Positions 50,646-60,776 of a DNA stretch of 64,000 nucleotides are shown piece by piece; position 1 is the stretch's first letter, and each line of letters opens with the position of its first letter. The notes beneath the pieces were generated by a model, which worked only from the letters and a program-made list of their open reading frames with translations, was not told the origin of the DNA and searched no databases. Position numbers and translations under genes: made by a program. Source of the stretch: Rhynchopus euleeides (taxonomy: Eukaryota; Euglenozoa; Diplonemea; Diplonemida; Diplonemidae); assembly GCA_963210315.1 (NCBI GenBank), contig OY723320.1, positions 1,426,001-1,490,000 on the forward strand, given 5' to 3'.

Positions 50646-53600
50646 ATGGAAGGGCGAGAGCCGCCCAGGCGATGGCAGGCCCAGATGGGGGCGACGCTGG
50701 CGGTGGTGGCGCTCGCGGTGCTGACGACAGCACCGCTGGAGCAGAAGCAGCCCGGGTCGCCCCCGGTCGCAGGAGAGCGCGGGCTGGCCGCCCCTGACGA
50801 GGGGCGCGCCAGGCGAGAGGAGCAGGGGCCTCGTGCGAGGCCTCTGCTGACACCCTGCCTGCAAGGCAGGGGAGCGCGTCGGCCTCACCCGCCGGCAGTG
50901 CGCACCTCTCGCGGGAAAGTAGTGGTTGCGGCACGCCCACCACGTCCCCCCAACATGCTGCAAGCGGCGGTTCCGCTAACGGTGAGGCCGCCGGGCCGTG
51001 CCCCAGCCCACCGACAGCAGCGGAAGGGGTGGCAGCCCGGGTCGCCCCCGGTCCCCGCGAGTTGGCTGGGCCAGGTCCCCCGAGGGACCAGGCCAACGGT
51101 ACCGCTGCCTGTGTCTCTCCCCTCCCCCCTTGGGGGCCCCATGGGTGGATTGGGTGGGAGGTGGAACGGGAGCTGGGCCACCCCCCCTTTGGGTGGCGAA
51201 TGGGTGGTGGCAGGGAGGGTGCCCCCCCCCCGTTGGGGTGGTGACCGGGTGGTGGCAGGGAGGGTCGGTGGGGACAACAACAGCAACGAAGCCAGCGTGG
51301 CCGACACGGGTCTCGCGAACGGGAGCGCTGTCCAGCTAGCCCCACGCCGGCTCAGGGTCAGGACACCAGCAGTCTTCTCATCGATGCATCGCAACAATAC
51401 ATACCGCATCGCACGGACGGGGTGTGAGACGCCGCGTGCTGCGGGTCACTACGACAACGGGCACCTCACTACATGTGGCGCCATCACTGCTGCGGGCCTG
51501 GCACACAGCAACGGGACTTTTTCTACTGCATTCCCTGTCGGCGGGACGCGGTGGGCAACGGGCTATTCTGACGACACTATCTGCAGGCAGCTGACATCAA
51601 CGAAGGAGGTGGGGTGCATGTTGGACTGCAGCGTGTACAGGGCAGCGAGGACGCACGGTGGGCGTCTGGCGACTGGGGACGACAAAGGCAAAGTACGTGT
51701 GAGGGACTTGAAAGGGTTGCGGAGCGCCACAGTGCTGGAGCGTAGCAGCGGGGAGGTTTACAGCATTGCGGGGTCGGGCCTGAGGAACTTCGGCGGGCCA
51801 GGGGGGAGGTGTGGTGGCAGACAGACGTGTGCGGACCCCAAGCCGACCCTCTCCGACCTCAAGGGCTCCACTTGCACCTGCGCGGTCAACAACACAGTGA
51901 CAGTGACTGGGGTGAAGACAACATGCACGCGCGATGAGGCCGTGGCAAAGCCGTGGGGTGACGGTCGGACCTGCAAGGACCCCAACATAAAGTGCTCGTG
52001 GGACTGCGGCAGCGGCGACGACGGCACCTGTGGGGCAGGGTGGGGCATTCACGGCCGGGCCAGACTACTCCGGGTGTTATGGTGGGCGGCGCAGCGGAGC
52101 GGCATCGTGGGGCCAATGGTGGCGGGGGTGGCGCTGCTCTGCGGCGACGTGGGAGCCAGTGTGGCATGGGTGGCGCAGGTGACGGGGCGAGCAGCCTGGG
52201 GGCTCATGGCAGAGGGCCGCCTCCGCGTCGCCCGCTTGCAGCTGGTGTGGATCGGGTGGACGCTCTGGTGCGGGGCGTGTGTGGAGGCGGAGGCAGGAGG
52301 CTGGGAGGGGCTGCAGGGGAGCGGCGCGGTGCTGCTGAGTGCGGGGTGGCTGGGTGCGCGGTGGGCGACCCTCCGCGCTCACATGGCGTGGTGGCCGAGT
52401 GGGGCGCAGGCCCTCTCCCTGACGCTGTGGATGCTTGTGGTGCTGGCGGGAGTGGCGGACCCGATGGGGCTGTTGCCTGCGTGGGGAGTGGAGGGCCTCG
52501 CCTGGGTGGATGTGGCAGCGGGCGCAGCAGGCGGGTGGGTGACGGGACTGTGCGGGGCCGCGGGTCCGTGGCTGCTCATGGCGTGTGCGCAGCTGAGCAT
52601 CTGGTGGCTCTTTGAGCCGTACCCTCGGGAGGGCCGCCAGCCCAGACGCAGATGGCGGGCTCGCCGACCGAGCCGAGCGGTGTCGATGTGGTGGGTGGGA
52701 GGAGGGCGTCGCCTGGTACGGCGGGCGGCGCTCATGGGGGTGCGAGTGTTCGGGGGCGCCCGCCGGGGGGACGGGGTGCTTTGCCCAGGGCCGGGACCGG
52801 GAGTGGCGCACGTGCCCTCGGAGTGCTGGAAGCCAGACGGGCCACCGGAGGAGGCCCTCCCGGTCCTGCAGGCAGCTGGGGTACGAAGCTGTGTACCAGG
52901 GGACAACCTGGTCGTGGCAGACGGCGCGTTGCAGCGCTGGGCAGACGCGGGCGAGTGTGTGGTGGTGTGGGTGCAGGGCGGGGACCTCCCGGTGGTGTAC
53001 GCAGCACCGACGTACCGGGCCAAGACGCGGGAGGCTCTCCGCCGGTACCCCAAGGTGGTGCTGGCGCCGTCGGAGACGGGGGTTGCCTGTGCGGTTGCGT
53101 CGGAAGCGCAGGCGACGAGGCTGATGGGCAAGGGGCGGCTGGTCTGGGATGCGAGCGGTGACGGAGCGGCTTGCGTAGCGCTGGCACCGGACGCGCTGAG
53201 CGGTGGGGGCGAGGGGCAGAGCATGCGGGCGGTGGACGCCATCCTGCCGGTCGGAGCATCCCGGGTCCCCAACGTGTCGCAGCACGACTGTGGGTACCTG
53301 GCGCTAGGGTACGAGCAGGAGGAGGTGCAGAGCGAGCGGGACGCGATCGCAACGCTGGCTGCGAGTCAGCCCAACCTCAAGGGCTTCTTCACGTCGCCGG
53401 AGGCATACGCGGAGTACCTATGCGGGGTGCGAGCGGAGAGGCACATGGACCACCTCACCCTGCACCTCGCGGCGCGTGAGGGGGACTTCCAGGTGCTGGT
53501 GGTGCAGCCGGGGCAGCCCACGCTCCTCATCGGGGCGGTCCCGAAGCCGCGCCCCAAAGCGCCGAGGGGACCGGGCAGGAAGGAGGGGGATCCGCTGCGG

Positions 53601-56600
53601 GTGGTGGCACTGGCGAGCACCCACTACGAGAAGGTCGTTGCGTCCGCTACGGCGCTAGCAGAGCTGAAGCGGGCTGCGAAGCGCACCACCCTGACTGCGC
53701 AGAACGCGGGAGAGCAGCCGGCCGAGGGAGGCGACGGGGTGGACATCTCGGGGAAGCTAGTCGAGGTCGCCACGTCGAAGTGCTGGTGTCCGGTCGACAC
53801 GTGCTCCCGCTCGCTGGTGAGGGGCGGGTCGTCGATACAGCGCTCGTCCCTCACCAAACACATGAACAAGCATGTGGAAGAGGACGGTATCTCCCCCCGG
53901 GAGATGCAGCAGCTGCTGCGGCAGTCGGGCCTGCGCACGTGTGCGGTGTGCAGCACGGTGATGGCGCTGACGGACTCGAAGCGCAAGCAGGCGAAGGTGT
54001 GCCGGGCCTGCGAGCCGAAGGTGCAGGCCGAGGAGCTGGGGGAGCCGAGTGCGGCCCAGGGCCGCTACGAGGGCCTGCCGGAGTGGGGGCGCATCGCCGA
54101 GTCGGGGGTGCGGACGTGGGAGGCGGTCCCCAGAGAGCTGCAGGGGGAATGGGCGGCGTGCTTCCGGGACGCGTGCCGGGAGGCGGCAGCGACGCAGACG
54201 GACGCGGCGTACCGGGTGCTCGCCATGGTGCCGCAGCTCGCGCTGCGGAAGGAGCGGATGGGCAAGGCGCGCAAGGCCCAGACGCTCCGCCAGCGGCGGC
54301 TGCTGATCGGGAGGCTGCGCCAGGGGGAGCACGCCCAGGTGTGGGCTGCGGAGGCGGGGAAGCGCAAGCCCGGGGGCGAGCCAGCACGGCCCCCGGCGGG
54401 GCAGGGGGACCCGACGGAGGAGCACCGGCGCTGGCAGGGGCGGGTGCAGAAGTTGACGGCGCAGGGCCGCACGTCGGCGGCGGTGAAGGCTCTGACACCG
54501 GATGCGGTCGCCCCCCAGTCGGACGAGACGCTGCAGCAGCTCCAGAAGAAACACCCGACGGGGAAGCCGGCGCAGTGCGGCAAGGTGGACCCAGCACTTT
54601 GTGAGGCGTTTACCCCGCTGGAAGTGCTGAAGGCGGTGAACGGGTTTCCCACGGGGTCCGCAGGGGGTTCCCTCGGGCTCAGGCCGGATCACCTGAAGGC
54701 GGCGGTGGCGCACCCGACTGCACGTGCCCTCCCGGCGCTCACGCATCTGGTGAACGGGTTGGCGCGGGGGGCGGCGCCGGACACGACACGGGCATGGCTG
54801 GCGGGGGCGAGCCTGACGGCGCTCCGCAAGGGGGACACGGATGTGCGGCCAATCGCGTGTGGCGAGTCGATCAGGCGCCTGGTGGCGAAGCTCATCGCGG
54901 CGAGGCATCGGGACGAGGCGAAGACGATTCTCCTTCGGGGTAAGCAGGTCGGGGTGGGTGTACGGCAGGGGGCGGAGGCGGCGACGGCGGTGGTCGCCAA
55001 CTTCGCTGCGAGGAGCAAGGGCCAGGACGCGTGCATCCTCAAGATCGACTACACGAACGCGTTTAACGCGGTCGATCGCACAGCCTTCCTGAAGCAGGTT
55101 GAGGAGAAGTTCCCGGGGATGTTGCCGTGGGTGGCGTGGTGCTACACGCAACCCACGAACCTGCAGTTTGGGGATAAACGCCTGCAGTCAGCATGTGGTG
55201 TGCAGCAGGGGGACCCCCTGGGGCCGCTGCTCTTCTCCCTGGCGATCGCGCCCATAGCAGAGGAGGTGGCACAACTCCCGGGTGTCCAAGGGACAGTGTG
55301 GTTCCTCGATGACGGGGTGGTGATGGGCTCAGGGTACGCGGTGAGCCGAGCGTACGAGCACATCGTGCGGCGCAGCCGGGACATGGGGCTTACGGTCCGG
55401 GAGGACAAGTGTGAGCTGGTGGACATAGCGGGTCACTCCCTCGCGACATGGGAAGGGTGGGGCCTGAAGGTGAAGGAGAAGCCCAAGGGATCGCCACTTG
55501 AGGGCATCCGATGGATCCGGGAGAGCAACTTCGAGCTGCTCGGAGCCCCCATTGGTGACGCGGCATGGTGCGAGGAGTACATGCAGGCTCGGGTCAAGGT
55601 CTTCGTCAGGTCGCTGGACGCGCTGGACAAGCTGTCGGATTCGCAGACCGCCTTCGTCCTGCTGCGGGAGTGCCTGGGGTTTGCTCGTATGGTCTTCTTC
55701 ATGCGGGCTATAGGGGCTACGGGGGCGACGAAGTATCTGGACAGGTACGACGCGCGGGTCCAGCGGAGCCTCGCACGGCTCCTGGGGTACGAGGATGAGT
55801 GTCTCCCCCAGGAGGCGGTGCTGCAGGCGTCGCTCCCGGTGCGGGTCGGCGGCCTCGGTGTCCGTAAGGCCGCGGACCACTGGCATGCGGCGGCGCTGGC
55901 GTCGAGTGCAGGGACTGCGGGGCTCTGCCGCAGGCTGGACCGCAACTTCGTCTGGGACGCGGAGGGCTGGCGGCGGACCGCGCTCTCGTACAACGAGATG
56001 GTGGCAGAGGGGTGGCAGGTGGACCCAGATGCACCCCCAGTCAGAGCCCCGGAGCAGCGCACCCTGTCCCTCGGCATCCTGGAGGCAGGGTACAACGCCC
56101 TGATGGAGGGAGCAGACGCTGCGACGCGCGCCAGGCTGAACTCGCAGCTGCTGAGGGGGTGTGGGGCATGGCTGACAGGGAGCCCAGGCCGCTGGGAGGC
56201 GATGCCCGCGCAAGCCTTCCAGGCGGTGCTACGGCTCCGGATGGGGCTGCCGCTGTTCGGATCGCTGGAGCGGTGTGGGTGCTGTGGGAGAGACGGGGTG
56301 CTGGATCCTCATGGGGAACACGCCGCGCTCTGCGAGAAGGGCGGGGGGGCGGTGCTGCGGCACGAGGCAGTGGCCGACGCGCTCCTGGGGATGGCCCGCA
56401 AGGTGGGACTGGGTGCGGAGCGGGAAACCGCCGGCTTGCTGCAGGACAGGAGGCGCCCAGGGGATGTCACTCTGCGCCAAGGGTTCATGGACGGCAGGGT
56501 CACTGCGATCGACGTCGCGGTGGTGAATCCTCTGGCGCCGTCGTACGTCCAGTTGGCGGCGCGGACGGTGGGCGGGGCCGCAGCGCGTCGGCAAGCGGAC

Positions 56601-59600
56601 AAGGTCCGCAAGTACCGGGACGACGAGGCGGTGCGAGGAGGTCGGCTGGCCTTTGAGCCCTTTGTGATCGAACTGTTTGGAGGCTGGGGGCAGCGCGCGG
56701 CCTCCATCATGAACAGGTTGGTGGCGATCGGGGCGTCCAGGCTGGGCGTGGGTAGGGTGGGGCTGGCCCAGCAAGCAGCCCGGAGCATGGGCTGGGCGTT
56801 CCAGAAGGCGGTGGGGTTGTCCCTCCTGGCGTGTGGGGAGCTGTGCTCTCAGGCAGGGGGAACACGCAGGCAGGTGTGCCTGGAGGCGACCCCGGTGATC
56901 GACCCTGCGACGTACGTGCAGTTCGGGGACCTGATGCCGGGGGTGGTGATGGAGGAGGTGCCGCCAGATGACACAGGTGGGGAAGACGAGGACGGGAGCG
57001 AGGGGGAGTTTGGACCGGACCCCGAACCGCCAGCGGAGGAGCGCGCCTTCGACGTGAAGGTGGCGCAGTGGCGGAAGAGGTGCGACCCCCGGGGGGAGAA
57101 GACCGCAGCGCAGTGTCTGCAGGAGGGGTGTGCAGCCAGTCTCCCCGCCTGGTACCAGCTGCGGCAGCTGGGGGGCACAATGCCGACGGGGCAAGCAGTC
57201 GACGGGGTTGAGGCCGTCATCAGGGGTGGTGACGCGCCGTGTTCGCTGGAGCAGGCGCGGAGGCAGGCAGTCGGGTTGGTGCTGAACGCTCCGGAGCTGC
57301 GGCCAGAAGTGGCAGATCCTGCGGAATGGAGCTGCCGGATGCGGGCGCCGACACGCTTGCCAGATGGCAGTGTGCCACAGGAGGCATGGGCGGACATGGC
57401 GGTGCTGCGGGCGCTGGCAGTGGTGCTGCGTGTGGAGATCCTCGTCCTGCGGGACTACGGGGAGCCAGTGGTGTGCAGGCCGAGGCCGGAGGCGCAGGTG
57501 CGGACACGCTTCGCTTTGTGTGCGGACGGGCGGGGTTTTGTGCGGGTCGACGTGGAGGTGGACACATCGCAGCTGCCGGCGGGGCCAGAGGCGGCCGTTG
57601 CGGAGCCGATGGAGAGGGTGTTCGCCGGCCAGGCTGGGGCGATCTGCCACATTTGCAGGGAGAAGGTGGGGCCGCAGTCTCTCCACCTCCGGTGCCGTAA
57701 GTGCATGCAGGCGGCGTGCATGGCGTGTGGTGGGGAGGACCTGCCGTGCGCTTGTCCGAGGGGGCGTTTGCGGTTGGTGCAGGCGTCGGGGCGGCCCCGC
57801 GGGTGGGCGGCGGTGGTGAAAGAGGAGGTGTGCGAGGAGGCAGGGGAGCCGGGTGCGGCCCCGAAGAAGCGACGGGCGGGTGGGGCGGGAGCGACGGCAG
57901 CACCTTCACCGGCCGCGTCACCAGACGGGTGCACACCTCCTCCATCGGGCGCGCCGCCAGTGACCCCCGCCGGGGCGGTGCGGGGCACAGCAGCCGAGCA
58001 GCGAGAGCGGGAAGCGGACCGGTGGCAGCGCGTGCAGGAGCTGTCGGCCACGGAGCCTGTGGCGGCCTTCATCGCCCAGTGGCAGAGTGCCGCCCCCGCG
58101 GATGTGTCACAGTGTTTGGAAGTCGAGGACCTGGTGGGGTCCCTCCAGGGACAGGTGCGGTGGCGGGCGGAGTACACCGTGGGCGACTGCCTGTTTGACG
58201 CGGTGGTCGGTCAGCTGCCGGCCAGTCTGATTGTGACAGCGGCCGAGGCGCGGAGGCGAGCAGTGGAGGCGGTGGTGTCGCACGCCGGGCTGCGCGCGCT
58301 GGTGGAGGGGGCGCCGGAGGCGTGGGCTCGGCTGATGGGCCGCAGCGGGGCAGGGCCGGGGCTGCAGTCGTGGGCTGACGAGCTGGTCCTCGGGGGGCTC
58401 GCGAGGGCCCTCTGCATCAACATCCTGGCGTTCAGGAAGCAGGGCCAGGGGGTCAGAGTGTGGCGCGCAGCGAGGCGGGCGGCAGGGATGGCGGCGGTGG
58501 CGTTTGTGGGTGAGTCGGGACAGGCAGACGGCACAGCGGTGGGCCACTTTGTGCCCGTGATCCTGCCCGAGCCGCTGCAGCAGTGGGCGCTGGAGGTGGA
58601 CGCGTGCCCAGTGGGGCAGGATATCCGCGTCCGGGGGTGTGAAGCTGCGCGGCTGATGAGCCTCCAGGTCGGTTGGCAGACGAGCTGCGGGGCGTGCACC
58701 ACGCCGGTGAGCGTTCGCGGGTGCTGGGGATGCAGCGAGTGCGGGGTGGCAGTGTGCCTCACGTGCCGCGACAAGTCCCCGGCGACATACAGGTGGTGCG
58801 GTGAAGCACACCTCGACAACCCGTCTTCTTCGACATCCCACCCCCTCCCTTCACCCCATAACACCCACCCTCCGACGGCATCTCAGACTACATCATCCCA
58901 ACCTACTACATCCCACCCTACATCTCAGACTACATCATCCCAACCTACTACATCCCACCCTACATCTCAGACTACATCATCCCAACCTACTACATCCCAC
59001 CCTACATCATCCCACTCTACTTCTTCTCAACCTACTCCATCCCAACCCACTCCATCCCGGCACTCGCCGGCCCTTCCCCACTCCTCACCATCCCCTTCGG
59101 CAGCTCCCGTGGGGGGCACCCCGTCGAGTGCGGCGGCGGCGGCGGCGGCAGCAGCGGCGACACCTCTGGGGGAAGGCTCCAACAACGGACCCACAGCCAT
59201 CCCTCGGCAGGCAGCAGCGGCAGCGACAGCGGCGGCAGCGGCAGCAGCATCGACGATGGAGCTCCCTCGAGGGGCGGACGGCGGCATCGCCTTCGACGAC
59301 GAGTTGTCGGAGGGGGTGGACGGCATGAGCGACGAGGGCACGGTCACGTCAACGGGAGGCACCCAAAACACAAACACAGCCACCCAAGTGTCAGTGATCC
59401 TGATCTCAGCAGCTCGCGCGGGTATGGGGAAGTGGGCAGGGAGTCGGTCTGACGGGCCAGCAGAGGTGGACGGCAGGATGGTGTTTCCTTCGGCAGCGAA
59501 GGCGGCGGCGGAGGGAGCGAAGGAGGCGGCGTGGGTCCCTCGGACGGCAGAAGGCTGGTTCGAGCTCTTCGGCCAGCACGGGCGCTCAGAGTTGGAGGTC

Positions 59601-59993
59601 GAGACGGCACACGCTGTCTACAAGCAGTGGGTGGCGGATCGACGGTCGGTTGATGCCGACTTCAACTCGAGGCGGGAAGGGGCGAGTGCGGCACGGGTGG
59701 AGGAGTTCTTCGCGTGCAAGCGCGTGAACAGCCGGGTGGACAAGAGACGGACGCGTGAGCGGCACCCGGAGGAGGCGGCGCGACCGCGGGGCGGCCGTGG
59801 CGGGGGAGGGGTGGCGGACCCCCGGGACAGGAGGGGCGACGGCCAGGGTGGAGGGAGGCAGGGTCGCGACAGGTGGGCAGCCGGGAGAGGCGGCGGCAGG
59901 GGTGGCGGCGACCGTAGGGACCGTGGCGGCGGGCAGGAGAGGCAGGCTGCGGTGATCGGAGTAGGGGGCCAGGGGCCCCGTCGGCGGAGGTGA
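50646..59993 (+). CDS. Retrotransposon polyprotein: zinc fingers, reverse transcriptase, restriction-like endonuclease, OTU-type protease
   Basis: 3115 residues. About 1-250 is Pro/Arg-rich. About 255-475 is Cys-rich and 475-660 strongly hydrophobic. An OTU-like region around Cys882 (QHDCGYLAL) follows. Then come a C2H2 finger (Cys1048, Cys1053, His1072, His1076) and a CxxC...CxxC pair (1099-1122). The reverse transcriptase spans about 1390-1640, with Asp1468 (KIDYTNAFNAVDR), QQGDPLGP (about 1520) and FLDD (Asp1555, Asp1556). The restriction-like endonuclease has a CxCC/HxxxC knuckle (1877-1896), then RRPGD1940 and ID1956. Further on are a degenerate second OTU-like region (about 2180-2310), a RING-like Cys cluster (2334-2371), an OTU protease core with Cys2515 (GDCLFDAV) and His2634 (GHFVPV), and a second zinc ribbon. 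A Ser/Thr/Pro repeat, Ala tracts and an Arg/Gly-rich basic C-terminus close it. RT and endonuclease perform target-primed reverse transcription; the OTU module may process the polyprotein or remove ubiquitin. The frame is intact, so the copy may be young. Confidence 0.88.
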   Translation: MEGREPPRRWQAQMGATLAVVALAVLTTAPLEQKQPGSPPVAGERGLAAPDEGRARREEQGPRARPLLTPCLQGRGARRPHPPAVRTSRGKVVVAARPPRPPNMLQAAVPLTVRPPGRAPAHRQQRKGWQPGSPPVPASWLGQVPRGTRPTVPLPVSLPSPLGGPMGGLGGRWNGSWATPPLGGEWVVAGRVPPPRWGGDRVVAGRVGGDNNSNEASVADTGLANGSAVQLAPRRLRVRTPAVFSSMHRNNTYRIARTGCETPRAAGHYDNGHLTTCGAITAAGLAHSNGTFSTAFPVGGTRWATGYSDDTICRQLTSTKEVGCMLDCSVYRAARTHGGRLATGDDKGKVRVRDLKGLRSATVLERSSGEVYSIAGSGLRNFGGPGGRCGGRQTCADPKPTLSDLKGSTCTCAVNNTVTVTGVKTTCTRDEAVAKPWGDGRTCKDPNIKCSWDCGSGDDGTCGAGWGIHGRARLLRVLWWAAQRSGIVGPMVAGVALLCGDVGASVAWVAQVTGRAAWGLMAEGRLRVARLQLVWIGWTLWCGACVEAEAGGWEGLQGSGAVLLSAGWLGARWATLRAHMAWWPSGAQALSLTLWMLVVLAGVADPMGLLPAWGVEGLAWVDVAAGAAGGWVTGLCGAAGPWLLMACAQLSIWWLFEPYPREGRQPRRRWRARRPSRAVSMWWVGGGRRLVRRAALMGVRVFGGARRGDGVLCPGPGPGVAHVPSECWKPDGPPEEALPVLQAAGVRSCVPGDNLVVADGALQRWADAGECVVVWVQGGDLPVVYAAPTYRAKTREALRRYPKVVLAPSETGVACAVASEAQATRLMGKGRLVWDASGDGAACVALAPDALSGGGEGQSMRAVDAILPVGASRVPNVSQHDCGYLALGYEQEEVQSERDAIATLAASQPNLKGFFTSPEAYAEYLCGVRAERHMDHLTLHLAAREGDFQVLVVQPGQPTLLIGAVPKPRPKAPRGPGRKEGDPLRVVALASTHYEKVVASATALAELKRAAKRTTLTAQNAGEQPAEGGDGVDISGKLVEVATSKCWCPVDTCSRSLVRGGSSIQRSSLTKHMNKHVEEDGISPREMQQLLRQSGLRTCAVCSTVMALTDSKRKQAKVCRACEPKVQAEELGEPSAAQGRYEGLPEWGRIAESGVRTWEAVPRELQGEWAACFRDACREAAATQTDAAYRVLAMVPQLALRKERMGKARKAQTLRQRRLLIGRLRQGEHAQVWAAEAGKRKPGGEPARPPAGQGDPTEEHRRWQGRVQKLTAQGRTSAAVKALTPDAVAPQSDETLQQLQKKHPTGKPAQCGKVDPALCEAFTPLEVLKAVNGFPTGSAGGSLGLRPDHLKAAVAHPTARALPALTHLVNGLARGAAPDTTRAWLAGASLTALRKGDTDVRPIACGESIRRLVAKLIAARHRDEAKTILLRGKQVGVGVRQGAEAATAVVANFAARSKGQDACILKIDYTNAFNAVDRTAFLKQVEEKFPGMLPWVAWCYTQPTNLQFGDKRLQSACGVQQGDPLGPLLFSLAIAPIAEEVAQLPGVQGTVWFLDDGVVMGSGYAVSRAYEHIVRRSRDMGLTVREDKCELVDIAGHSLATWEGWGLKVKEKPKGSPLEGIRWIRESNFELLGAPIGDAAWCEEYMQARVKVFVRSLDALDKLSDSQTAFVLLRECLGFARMVFFMRAIGATGATKYLDRYDARVQRSLARLLGYEDECLPQEAVLQASLPVRVGGLGVRKAADHWHAAALASSAGTAGLCRRLDRNFVWDAEGWRRTALSYNEMVAEGWQVDPDAPPVRAPEQRTLSLGILEAGYNALMEGADAATRARLNSQLLRGCGAWLTGSPGRWEAMPAQAFQAVLRLRMGLPLFGSLERCGCCGRDGVLDPHGEHAALCEKGGGAVLRHEAVADALLGMARKVGLGAERETAGLLQDRRRPGDVTLRQGFMDGRVTAIDVAVVNPLAPSYVQLAARTVGGAAARRQADKVRKYRDDEAVRGGRLAFEPFVIELFGGWGQRAASIMNRLVAIGASRLGVGRVGLAQQAARSMGWAFQKAVGLSLLACGELCSQAGGTRRQVCLEATPVIDPATYVQFGDLMPGVVMEEVPPDDTGGEDEDGSEGEFGPDPEPPAEERAFDVKVAQWRKRCDPRGEKTAAQCLQEGCAASLPAWYQLRQLGGTMPTGQAVDGVEAVIRGGDAPCSLEQARRQAVGLVLNAPELRPEVADPAEWSCRMRAPTRLPDGSVPQEAWADMAVLRALAVVLRVEILVLRDYGEPVVCRPRPEAQVRTRFALCADGRGFVRVDVEVDTSQLPAGPEAAVAEPMERVFAGQAGAICHICREKVGPQSLHLRCRKCMQAACMACGGEDLPCACPRGRLRLVQASGRPRGWAAVVKEEVCEEAGEPGAAPKKRRAGGAGATAAPSPAASPDGCTPPPSGAPPVTPAGAVRGTAAEQREREADRWQRVQELSATEPVAAFIAQWQSAAPADVSQCLEVEDLVGSLQGQVRWRAEYTVGDCLFDAVVGQLPASLIVTAAEARRRAVEAVVSHAGLRALVEGAPEAWARLMGRSGAGPGLQSWADELVLGGLARALCINILAFRKQGQGVRVWRAARRAAGMAAVAFVGESGQADGTAVGHFVPVILPEPLQQWALEVDACPVGQDIRVRGCEAARLMSLQVGWQTSCGACTTPVSVRGCWGCSECGVAVCLTCRDKSPATYRWCGEAHLDNPSSSTSHPLPSPHNTHPPTASQTTSSQPTTSHPTSQTTSSQPTTSHPTSQTTSSQPTTSHPTSSHSTSSQPTPSQPTPSRHSPALPHSSPSPSAAPVGGTPSSAAAAAAAAAATPLGEGSNNGPTAIPRQAAAAATAAAAAAASTMELPRGADGGIAFDDELSEGVDGMSDEGTVTSTGGTQNTNTATQVSVILISAARAGMGKWAGSRSDGPAEVDGRMVFPSAAKAAAEGAKEAAWVPRTAEGWFELFGQHGRSELEVETAHAVYKQWVADRRSVDADFNSRREGASAARVEEFFACKRVNSRVDKRRTRERHPEEAARPRGGRGGGGVADPRDRRGDGQGGGRQGRDRWAAGRGGGRGGGDRRDRGGGQERQAAVIGVGGQGPRRRR
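58879..59004 (+). repeat. In-frame 42-bp tandem repeat, 3 units, within the polyprotein
   Basis: Three near-perfect copies of a 42-base unit (CATCTCAGACTACATCATCC...) encode a 14-residue Ser/Thr/Pro repeat (SQTTSSQPTTSHPT), forming a linker after the zinc ribbon. Shorter related units continue to about 59060. Confidence 0.85.
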
Positions 59994-60776
59994 AGCGTTC
60001 ATGCAGGGAGAGGACGGTGCACGTAGGGTGCAACCTCCTCCCCCCCCCTTCCCCCTCCTCCCCTCTTCGGTAGAGTCGTGTGTATAGTCCGTCTAGGGTG
60101 GGTGGTTGGGACCCCCGCGTCCGTTCCCCTCGCGCCTAGGCCCCCAAGCATCATCACCGATTCCAGTGTGTATAGTTTGACCTTCGAGCCGTGGGTCCGG
60201 AAAGTCCATTCGGTCCCACGGCGCCTAAACAAACAAATCTGATCGTCCCCCCCCCCGCCCCTCCCCCTTAATAGAGTCTTGCACAGTGTGAATAGTCTTG
60301 CCCTTTGGGGGGGTCGGTGGTGTCCGAAAAAGTTCGCCACAAACTCGGAGTGGCACCAGCAGAACGTGTGTGAGAGCCACGGCACCACGGACCCCTGTAA
60401 ATTCGCTCCCTGATTCCACCATTCCCCTCGATTCCGCCCCTCCTCTGCAGTTCCCTCCCCCAGTTCGAGTGGTTTGGAGGGATGGCCCGCTCGGTCCCGC
60501 AAACCGCTCGACAGGGACTGTTTCAACCCTGTTTTTTGCGCGTTCTGGGCCCTGGACTTTTCGAACGGTCGCCATTTGGGGAGAGACTGTAGAAGAGGTC
60601 TGGCCCTTGTTGTTCGAACTTGCCAAGTACACGGCCCTCTAGCCTCTAGCCTCTGCCACACGTGGCCAACAGCAACTGTGTCGTTGGCTTCCGCCCTGCA
60701 TGTCATCTCGACAAGCAGCAGACACCCCAAGAGCAGAGGTGGAGAGTAGCAGTCCCCCGGTTCGCCCCCGGGTACC
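59994..60776 (+). other. 3' UTR of the retrotransposon
   Basis: Contains two diverged copies of a C-rich stretch plus TAGAGTC(G/T)TG...GTGTATAGT/GTGAATAGT (about 60040-60095 and 60247-60300), possibly structured and recognised by the reverse transcriptase. No terminator or inverted end. The small ORF from 60700 is an artefact of the fusion to the ankyrin half. Confidence 0.55.

Noticed and set aside
56229..57686. 485-codon minus-strand ORF within the retrotransposon
   Set aside because: Antisense shadow of the endonuclease and OTU-like regions. No family recognised and no independent signals.
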